Assembly (NCBI RefSeq): GCF_020715685.1 | Contig: NZ_CP085840.1 | Coordinates: forward strand, 1,240,001 to 1,304,000 | Direction: 5' to 3' | Length of the DNA stretch: 64,000 bases | From: Dermatobacter hominis | Lineage (GTDB): Bacteria > Actinomycetota > Acidimicrobiia > Acidimicrobiales > Microtrichaceae | Shown: in pieces, positions 57,862 through 64,000 of the stretch | Numbering within the stretch: position 1 is the first letter of the stretch | Layout: the number at the start of each line of letters is the position of its first letter | Translations under genes and position numbers: made by a program | Notes under the pieces: model-generated | Seen by the model: only the letters and a program-made list of their open reading frames with translations | Database searches by the model: none | What the model was told of the DNA's origin: nothing

Positions 57862-60474
57862 CTAGAGGCGGCCGGCCTCGCTGGGTGGGAGCCGGGAGGC
57901 CCGCCGGGCCACGCCGAGGCTCACCAGCCAGGCCACGCCCAGGCCGACGACGGCCACGAGGCCGAGCTGTCCCCAGGGCACGACCGGGTCCTCGATGATC
58001 GACTCGGGCGCGACCGAGCTGCCCACGCGGCCGATCACCAGGCCGGCGCCCATGCCGACGATGGTGGCGACGGCGCCGATGAACGTCGCCTCGATCCACA
58101 CGAGGGCGCGGATCTGCCGGCGCTTGGCGCCGACGGCTCGCAGCATCACCAGCTCGCGTCGGCGCTCCGACGTCGACAGCGCCAACGTGCCGGCGAGGCC
58201 CATGAACCCCACGCCGAGGGCGCCCACGAGCATCACGCCGATCACGCGCAGGGCCACGTCGGCGACGGTCAACCGGAGGCGGGCGAAGCTCTCGGGGGTG
58301 TCGACGTAGACCTCGTTGAACGACCGGGCGACCGCCTGGAACCCGCCCACGGCCCACGCCCCCTCGATGCCGTCGCGCAGGTCGATCGCCGCCAGCTCGA
58401 ACGTCCCGTCCGCGTCGATGAGCTGGGCCGAGTCCCGGTCGACGATGACCCCGCCGAACAGCGCGGTGTTCCGGTAGGTCGCCACGACCGGCAGCTCGAG
58501 CTGCTGGCCCGACGTCGAGCGGACCGTCACCGTGTCGCCGAGCCCCACGCCCAGCTCCTCGCCGGTCCGCTCCGAGACCATGACGCCGCTCACGGCACCG
58601 GTCCCCGAGCCGAGGTCGCCGGCCGTGATCCCGAGGTCGGCCACCCGTGCGGCCACGTCGAGGGTCGAGGCGACCGCGCTCGCCGACGCACCGCCCGGTC
58701 CCGACACGACGCCGTCGAAGGACTGCACCGCCGCGACCTCTTCGATGAACCCGGGATCGAGCCCGAGCACCTGCTCCAGGGCGCCCATGGACACCCGGAC
58801 CAGTCCCCGCCGCTCGACGTAGAGGTCGGCGCGACCCGAGGCGCGGACCTGCTCGTCGATCGTCGTGCGGGCCGAGGCGCCGACCGTAGCCACGACGGCG
58901 ACGAGGGCCAGGCCGACCATGAGCGTCGACGCGGCGCCCGCCGTGCGCGACGGCTGGCGCCGGGCGTTGCCCACGCCGAGCCGGCCGGGGACGCTGAGGC
59001 GCCCGAGCACGGCGCCGACCGTCGCGGCCAGCGGCACGACGATCCACCGCGACAGGAGGGCGAGGCCGACGAAGCCGACCACCAGGCACAGCCCGATCCC
59101 GGCGCCCGTCCAACCGCCGAGGCCGCCCTCGGCCTGCGACGCGATCCACGCCGCGCCGCCGAACCCCACCGCGAGGCAGGCGATCGGGACGGGCGCCCGT
59201 ACCGGGCGGTCGGCGCCGGCACGGGTGTCGGAGAGGGCGTCGAGCGGCGTGACCCGCGACGCCCGCAGCGCCGGCCACAGCGACCCGATGACGGTCACGA
59301 GCAGGCCGACCGCCAGCGCCACCACGACCATCGCCCACGTGACGGCGAAGTCGACGTCGACGCCGGCGACGCGCACGACCCGGGCCCCGGCGTACGCGAG
59401 GACCACACCGAGCGCTCCGCCGACGAGCGACGCCGCCGTGCCGATGAGGACCGCCTCGACCACCACGATGCGGGCCACCGTGCGGCGACGCGCCCCGACG
59501 AGCCGGAGCAGGCCGAGCTCGCGGGTGCGCTGGGCCAGGATCACGCTGAGCACGTTGACCACGACGAGGATCGCGACGAGCACGGTCACCCCGGCGTACA
59601 CGATCGTCGCGGTGCGCACGCCGTCCTCGATCGTGCCCACCGTCTGCTGGGTTGCAGCCGCCGCCGACGTGATCGCATCGACCCGCACGGACTCGGGCAG
59701 CGCTTCGGTCAGGCGCTGGCGGAGGGCGTCGGGGCCGGTGCCCGACGTCGGGATCACCGTCACGCGGTCGACCCGGCCGACCGCGTCGAGCAGCTCGGGC
59801 GCCACCGCCGGGTCGAGGATGACGTGGCCGTCGGTCAGCGCCACGTTGACGCTGCCGCCGTCGACCGGCGCCGACGGGGTGGTGGCGGCGGCCGGCGTGC
59901 CGCCGTCCGCCGGGGCGCCAGCGGCCGGCGCGACGAGGCCGGTCACCGTGACGTCGCGCGTGCCGGTCGGCAGCTGGAGCCGGCCGCTCCCTCCGACGTA
60001 CTGGTCCGCCACCAGTAGCCCGCCGGCGTCGAGGGCCACCTCGTCGGGTCCGGCCGGCGGGCGACCCTCGACGATCGACCACCGCTGCGGCTGGTACGTC
60101 GACGACAGCACGACGCCCCGCAGGGTCTGCGGGCGGTCCACCGGCCCGCGCCAGCCCACCTCGAACGCCACCGGCTGGTCGTAGCTGCCCTCCGCCGACG
60201 CCACGCCGTCGACGGCGCGGATGCGGTCGAGGAGCTGGTCGTCGAGGGCGGTCGCGGTCGCGAGCCCCGCGGTCTCGGCCGTCACCACGACGGTGCCCTC
60301 GGGCAGGGTGTTCGCCGCCTGCACGGAGTCGCTCGGGGCGAGCAGGCGCGACAGCTGCTCGGAGAAGCCGAACGCGCCGGTCGTGAAGGCCACGGCCACG
60401 ACGACGGTGGCGAACACCATCAGCACCCGACCGGGCCTGGCCCTCAGCTCTCGGCGCACGAGGGGGGCGGGCAT
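57862..60474 (-). CDS. FtsX-type ABC transporter permease, no adjacent ATPase
   Basis: An 870-residue permease of the MacB/LolC-like type. It has a first membrane helix (RVLMVFATVVVAVAFTTGAFGF), a large extracytoplasmic domain, an FtsX module (VTVLVAILVVVNVLSVILAQRTRELGLLRLVGARRRTVARIVVVEAVLIGTAASLVGG ... ALRASRVTPLDAL), two further helices, a second outer domain and a second FtsX module (LGVGFMGLAGTLALSTSERRRELVMLRAVGAKRRQIRALVWIEA). Such proteins export lipids or peptides or transmit force with a partner ATPase, which is not next to it. TAGCCT lies six bases before the ATG: a leaderless start. Confidence 0.88.
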   Translation of the reverse strand: MPAPLVRRELRARPGRVLMVFATVVVAVAFTTGAFGFSEQLSRLLAPSDSVQAANTLPEGTVVVTAETAGLATATALDDQLLDRIRAVDGVASAEGSYDQPVAFEVGWRGPVDRPQTLRGVVLSSTYQPQRWSIVEGRPPAGPDEVALDAGGLLVADQYVGGSGRLQLPTGTRDVTVTGLVAPAAGAPADGGTPAAATTPSAPVDGGSVNVALTDGHVILDPAVAPELLDAVGRVDRVTVIPTSGTGPDALRQRLTEALPESVRVDAITSAAAATQQTVGTIEDGVRTATIVYAGVTVLVAILVVVNVLSVILAQRTRELGLLRLVGARRRTVARIVVVEAVLIGTAASLVGGALGVVLAYAGARVVRVAGVDVDFAVTWAMVVVALAVGLLVTVIGSLWPALRASRVTPLDALSDTRAGADRPVRAPVPIACLAVGFGGAAWIASQAEGGLGGWTGAGIGLCLVVGFVGLALLSRWIVVPLAATVGAVLGRLSVPGRLGVGNARRQPSRTAGAASTLMVGLALVAVVATVGASARTTIDEQVRASGRADLYVERRGLVRVSMGALEQVLGLDPGFIEEVAAVQSFDGVVSGPGGASASAVASTLDVAARVADLGITAGDLGSGTGAVSGVMVSERTGEELGVGLGDTVTVRSTSGQQLELPVVATYRNTALFGGVIVDRDSAQLIDADGTFELAAIDLRDGIEGAWAVGGFQAVARSFNEVYVDTPESFARLRLTVADVALRVIGVMLVGALGVGFMGLAGTLALSTSERRRELVMLRAVGAKRRQIRALVWIEATFIGAVATIVGMGAGLVIGRVGSSVAPESIIEDPVVPWGQLGLVAVVGLGVAWLVSLGVARRASRLPPSEAGRL

Positions 60475-60656
60475 CGGCGAAGGCTAACGACGGCACCGCG
60501 GCACGGGGCATCGCGCCGCAGCGCCCGCGGCACGCTCTCAGTGGCCGCCCGCCGACGTCCGGAGCCCGCCAGGGCAGCTGACGTTCCCCCCTTCGGGGGA
60601 CCGTCTGGGCGTCGAGGACGCGAGGAGTTGGGTCGATCTCCACATAGCGTGTGCGC

Positions 60657-61439
60657 ATGCACAACCCGCAGTCCCCCACCCCCGGCCTCGGCCGCCGCAC
60701 GAGCGCGCTGCTGCTCGCCGTCCTGGCCACCTTCGCCTTCGTCGCCGCCGCGTGCGGCGGTGACGACGACGAGGCGTCGCCGTCGAAGAGCTCGGACGAG
60801 CGCGAGACGACCACGACCGAGAAGGACGACGGCGGCGACAGCGGCATCGCCTCCGGCATCCTCGACAGCGCGGCCAAGAGCGGCCAGTTCGACGACAGCG
60901 GCCTCGGCGAGGACGTCGAGCTCTGCCTCGGCCAGTCGATCATCGACGCCGTCGGCGAGGACCAGGCCCAGCAGATGGCCGAGGGCGACATCAGCACCTA
61001 CACGGCCGAAGAGGTCGACGCGCTGGCCACGGCGTTCGACGACTGCGTGCCCGGCTCGGCGCTGGCCGAGTCGATGACGACCTCGTTCTACGAGAGCGCC
61101 GGCGCCACGACCGCCCCCTCGTCGACGGTGGTCGACTGCGTCGCCGGCGAGCTCGACGGCCGGACCGGCCAGGTGGTGAAGGAGGGCGTCGCGGTCGACA
61201 GCGGCCAGGTGCCCGAGCTCACGCTGCAGATCATGGACACGTGCGTGCCGCCCGAGGACGTGACCGCCCTCCTCCAGTCCGCCTTCGTGGACGCCGGTCT
61301 CACCGAGGCGCAGGCGACCTGCACCGCCAACGCCCTCAGCGGCCAGATCACCGTGTCGGAGCTGGCGCAGGCCGGCCTCGACGACGGTTCGTCGGAGATC
61401 ACGGCCAAGGTCGAGGCGGCCGCCCAGAGCTGTCGCTGA
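60657..61439 (+). CDS. Putative secreted lipoprotein, 260 residues
   Basis: A lipoprotein signal ends FVAAACGG (Cys33). An acidic, Ser/Thr/Glu-rich linker of about 35 residues (GDDDEASPSKSSDERETTTTEKDDGGDSG) leads to a helical domain of about 190 residues with six regularly spaced cysteines (ELCLGQS, FDDCVPG, VVDCVAG, MDTCVPP, TCTANAL, QSCR) that may form three disulfides. The ELCLGQSIIDAVGED / FDDCVPGSALAE and VVDCVAGELDGR / MDTCVPP blocks look like repeats of one motif. The ATG lies six bases after TAGCGT. Function unknown. Confidence 0.65.
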   Translation: MHNPQSPTPGLGRRTSALLLAVLATFAFVAAACGGDDDEASPSKSSDERETTTTEKDDGGDSGIASGILDSAAKSGQFDDSGLGEDVELCLGQSIIDAVGEDQAQQMAEGDISTYTAEEVDALATAFDDCVPGSALAESMTTSFYESAGATTAPSSTVVDCVAGELDGRTGQVVKEGVAVDSGQVPELTLQIMDTCVPPEDVTALLQSAFVDAGLTEAQATCTANALSGQITVSELAQAGLDDGSSEITAKVEAAAQSCR

Positions 61440-61459
61440 TCACCAGCGCCCACGCCCTC

Positions 61460-61508
61460 GTCCTGGCGTGCGGGGCGGTCGGATCCCGACCGTTCCGTAC
61501 GCCAGGAC
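61460..61508. terminator. Two-part hairpin between convergent genes
   Basis: Outer perfect 10-bp arms gtcctggcgt / acgccaggac (61460-61469, 61499-61508) enclose cggtcgg / ccgaccg (61476-61492). It lies between the lipoprotein stop and the ilvN stop. Confidence 0.65.
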
Positions 61509-61529
61509 CGCGTCCGGGGCCGGACGCGG

Positions 61530-62069
61530 CTACTGGGAGTGCTCGAGGCGGGCCAGCGCGACCCGGCCGGTGCGCTGCAGGTCGATGATCCCGTAGGGGC
61601 GCAGCAGCTCCTCGAGGTCGTCCAGACGACCCGGGTGGGCGTCGAGGCTGAGCGTCAGCTCGTCGTGGCCGACGTCGAGCACGCGGCCCTCGAACAGCTC
61701 GACGAGCTCGATCACCTGGCTGCGGACGTCCGCCGTCGCCTTGACCGTGCAGAGCAGGAGCTCGCGCTCGACCGAGTCCTGCGGGCTCAGCTCGCTGATC
61801 TTGATCACGTTGATCAGCTTGTTGAGCTGCTTCACGATCTGCTCGAGCGGGGCCTTGTCCACGTCGACCACGATCGTGATGCGGCTGAAGCGCTCGTCGT
61901 CGGTCGGCGCGACCGCCAGCGAGTAGATGTTGTAGCCACGGCGGGCGAAGAGGTTCGACACCCGGGCGAGCACGCCGGCGCGGTTCTCGACCAGCACCGA
62001 CAGCACGTGGTGGCGGGCCGGCTGCGTGGAGCCGGTGGACCCGCCGGAGGTCGAGGTCGTGGCGCTCAT
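61530..62069 (-). CDS. ilvN: Acetolactate synthase small (regulatory) subunit
   Basis: A 179-residue regulatory subunit. An N-terminal ACT domain reads [72 protein letters not shown], where valine feedback acts in this family. The C-terminal domain ([34 protein letters not shown]) completes the usual length. Its ATG overlaps the ilvB stop as ATGA, so the two subunits are translated together in fixed ratio. Confidence 0.94.
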   Translation of the reverse strand: MSATTSTSGGSTGSTQPARHHVLSVLVENRAGVLARVSNLFARRGYNIYSLAVAPTDDERFSRITIVVDVDKAPLEQIVKQLNKLINVIKISELSPQDSVERELLLCTVKATADVRSQVIELVELFEGRVLDVGHDELTLSLDAHPGRLDDLEELLRPYGIIDLQRTGRVALARLEHSQ

Positions 62070-63871
62070 CGGCCGCCCTCCCCCAGCGACGGGTCGACGA
62101 CGATGTCGTCGTTGCTCAGGCCGGACGGGACCATGGGGAACACCTTCTCCGCGCTGTCGGTGCGGAACTCGAGCACGACCGGCCGGTCGTCGATCTCGTT
62201 CGCCTTGTCGATGGCCGGACCGACCTCTTCGGGCGACTCGACCCGCATGGCGACACAGCCCATGGCCTCGGACCACTTGACGTAGTCGGGCAGGTCGGGC
62301 GACAGGTACACCTCGGAGTAGCGCTCCTCGTAGAACATCTCCTGCCACTGGCGGACCATGCCCAGGTACGCGTTGTTGAGGATCGCGACCTTGACCGGGA
62401 TGCGCTCGGTCGCCGCGGTGACGAGCTCCTGCGCCGTCATCTGGAAGCAGCCGTCGCCGTCCACGGCCCACACCATGCGGTCGGGCCGACCGACCTTGGC
62501 CCCGATGGCCGCGGGGACCGAGAAGCCCATGGTCCCGGCGCCGCCGGAGTTGATCCAGGTGTAGGGGTGGTTGAACTGCCAGTACTGGCTGGTCCACATC
62601 TGGTGCTGGCCGACGCCGCTCGCCACGATGCAGTCCTCGGGCGCCCGGTCCCGCAGCTCCTCGAGCACGTACTGCGGCTTAAGCAGACCGCCGCCCTCGG
62701 AGCGCTCGTAGACCAGCGGGTACTTCTCCTGCCAGCCCGAGATGGTCTGCTTCCACGGCAGGCGGTCGTCGCGCTCGGACTGCGGGGCGTCGCCCTCGGT
62801 GCGCTGGCGCAACACCCGGACGAGCTCCTCGATCACGAGCCGGCAGTCGCCGACGATCGGCACGTCGGGCCGTCGGACCTTGCCGAGCTCGGCCGGGTCG
62901 ATGTCGACGTGGATGATCTTGGCGTCGGGGGCGAAGGCGTCGACCTTGCCGGTCACCCGGTCGTCGAAGCGGCTGCCCAGCGCGATCAGCAGGTCGGCCC
63001 GCTGCATGGCGGTGACCGCCGTGTAGTTGCCGTGCATGCCCGGCATGCCGAGGCAGAGCGGGTGGTCGTCGGGGAACGCGCCCCGCGCCATCAGCGTGGT
63101 CACCACCGGGATGTCGGTCAGCTCGGCCAGCGCTCGGAGCGCCTCGGCGGCGCGGGCCTTGAGGATGCCACCGCCTGCGTAGATGACCGGGCGCTCGGCC
63201 GCCAGGATGAGTTCGACCGCCTCCTTGACCTTCTTCGGGTGGCCCTTGGTGGTCGGCTTGTAGCCCGGCAGCGACGCCGCGACGTCGGCGTCCGACGGCC
63301 AGTACCAGTCCATCGCCGACGCCGGGTTCTTGGGGTCGACGATGTCCTTGGGGATGTCGACGAGCACCGGGCCGGGGCGACCGGTCGTGGCGATGTGGAA
63401 CGCCTGGCGGATCGCGAGCGGGATGTCCTCGGGCCGCGTCACCAGCTCGTTGTGCTTGGTGATCGACCGGGTGATCCCGACGATGTCGCACTCCTGGAAG
63501 GCGTCGGTCCCGATCGCCGGCCGGGGCACCTGGCCGGTGATGACGACCATCGGCACCGAGTCCATGAAGGCGTCGCAGATCGGGGTGACGATGTTGGTCG
63601 CCCCCGGACCCGACGTCACCATGGCCACGCCGGGGCGCCCGGTGGCATGCGCGTAGCCCTCGGCCATGTGGCCGGCACCCTGCTCGTGGCGCACGAGCAC
63701 GTGGCGGATCGGGCTGTCCAGGATCGGGTCGTACACCGGCAGGATCGCCCCGCCGGGCAGGCCGAAGATGACCTCGACGCCCTCGAGCTCGAGGGATCGG
63801 ATCAGTGCTTCACCACCGTTGGCGTTCATCGTGCTGCGTCCATCTGTCAGGGTCCGTCGGGCGTCGGTCAT
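62066..63871 (-). CDS. ilvB: Acetolactate synthase large (catalytic) subunit
   Basis: A 601-residue ThDP enzyme for the first common step of branched-chain synthesis. Catalytic Glu is in [34 protein letters not shown], the ThDP-magnesium motif is [33 protein letters not shown], and [30 protein letters not shown] lies in the FAD domain. The ATG at 63871 is the first in frame; another at 63829 would trim 14 residues. It is preceded by a terminator hairpin and a Leu/Val-rich leader peptide, so expression is probably attenuated by Leu and Val supply. Confidence 0.94.
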   Translation of the reverse strand: MTDARRTLTDGRSTMNANGGEALIRSLELEGVEVIFGLPGGAILPVYDPILDSPIRHVLVRHEQGAGHMAEGYAHATGRPGVAMVTSGPGATNIVTPICDAFMDSVPMVVITGQVPRPAIGTDAFQECDIVGITRSITKHNELVTRPEDIPLAIRQAFHIATTGRPGPVLVDIPKDIVDPKNPASAMDWYWPSDADVAASLPGYKPTTKGHPKKVKEAVELILAAERPVIYAGGGILKARAAEALRALAELTDIPVVTTLMARGAFPDDHPLCLGMPGMHGNYTAVTAMQRADLLIALGSRFDDRVTGKVDAFAPDAKIIHVDIDPAELGKVRRPDVPIVGDCRLVIEELVRVLRQRTEGDAPQSERDDRLPWKQTISGWQEKYPLVYERSEGGGLLKPQYVLEELRDRAPEDCIVASGVGQHQMWTSQYWQFNHPYTWINSGGAGTMGFSVPAAIGAKVGRPDRMVWAVDGDGCFQMTAQELVTAATERIPVKVAILNNAYLGMVRQWQEMFYEERYSEVYLSPDLPDYVKWSEAMGCVAMRVESPEEVGPAIDKANEIDDRPVVLEFRTDSAEKVFPMVPSGLSNDDIVVDPSLGEGGR

Positions 63872-63909
63872 CCGGGCCCCGGAGCGTGCGCCTCGGCCGG
63901 AAAACCGGA

Positions 63910-63933
63910 ACGACCTCCCGAGAGGGAGGTCGT
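63910..63933 (-). terminator. Attenuator terminator upstream of ilvB
   Basis: On the minus strand acgacctccc (63933-63924), loop tctc and gggaggtcgt (63919-63910) form a perfect 10-bp stem followed by tccggtttt. A pause-type stem, ggcgcacg (63969-63962) with cgtgcgcc (63943-63936), starts at the leader stop codon. The loop segment gacctc (63956-63951) can pair with gaggtc (63917-63912) in the terminator arm, a candidate antiterminator. Confidence 0.75.
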
Positions 63934-63968
63934 GTGGCGCACGCGCGGCTGAGGTCCCGGTCGTGCGC

Positions 63969-64000
63969 CTAGGCGACTACGAGGAGGGTGCTCAGCTGGT
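63969..64000 (-). CDS. ilvB leader peptide, 3' part only
   Basis: The frame reaching the right edge reads CAG CTG AGC ACC CTC CTC GTA GTC GCC TAG, giving ...QLSTLLVVA then stop. Consecutive leucine and valine codons immediately before the stop, with a pause hairpin starting at the stop and a terminator 36 bases on, are the signs of a branched-chain attenuation leader. Its start codon lies beyond the window. Confidence 0.7.
   Translation of the reverse strand, partial: QLSTLLVVA

Overview
The window is very GC-rich (about 70% or more by eye) chromosomal DNA from an actinobacterium. The class is probably Acidimicrobiia, as an inference from gene content (actinobacterial-type SerC, citramalate synthase beside leuB and ilvE, an IclR regulator divergent from leuCD) and from the many gene starts that look leaderless. 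I see no rRNA or tRNA gene, CRISPR array, insertion sequence, integrase or prophage. About 56 protein genes fill the window.

Layout. 1-7.5 kb: the end of one DHFR-fold protein, a membrane protein, a small secreted protein, a gamma-glutamyltransferase homologue, a minus-strand cluster of four lipoproteins, a double-domain MarR regulator and a second DHFR-fold protein. 7.5-13.4 kb: a hypothetical protein, an esterase, a PanE-like reductase, an acyl-CoA dehydrogenase, small hypotheticals and a methyltransferase. 13.2-16.5 kb: an operon made of an ArsR-arsenate reductase fusion, a VOC protein, an APC permease and a DUF1232 protein, bordered by a truncated acetyltransferase. 17-22 kb: a P450, a YdcF-like protein, gltX, an L,D-transpeptidase and a hypothetical. 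22-33 kb: cimA-ilvE-leuB, then greA, mscL, ppx/gppA, rsgA, an IclR regulator and leuCD. 33-43 kb: two secreted propeller-type lipoproteins, serA, an S9 peptidase, an aminotransferase and serC. 43.5-53 kb: a CPA2 antiporter, an acyl-CoA synthetase, a KdpDE-like two-component pair, an orphan winged-helix protein and two divergent ammonium transporters. 53-64 kb: small hypotheticals, a GNAT, metY, thrB, ilvC, an orphan FtsX-type permease, a lipoprotein, ilvN and ilvB.

How the genes work together. The dominant theme is branched-chain, serine and aspartate-family amino acid synthesis. IlvBN and IlvC supply the common branched-chain steps, CimA with LeuCD and LeuB can make 2-oxobutanoate for isoleucine, and IlvE does the final transamination. 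leuA, ilvA and ilvD are not in the window. SerA and SerC start serine synthesis; ThrB and MetY belong to threonine and methionine synthesis.

Two of these operons carry what look like ribosome-mediated attenuators. The leuB-ilvE-cimA operon is preceded by a 17-residue leader peptide ending in Val-Ala-Ile-Ile-Arg, a pause hairpin and an intrinsic terminator with a U tract. ilvB is preceded by the end of a leader reading Leu-Leu-Val-Val-Ala-stop and a 10-bp terminator hairpin. The codons match the products of each operon. Two further genome-style features stand out: unusually long, near-perfect hairpins at most 3' gene junctions, generally without a U tract, and a recurrent TANNNT-N6-8-ATG/GTG arrangement that suggests widespread leaderless transcripts.
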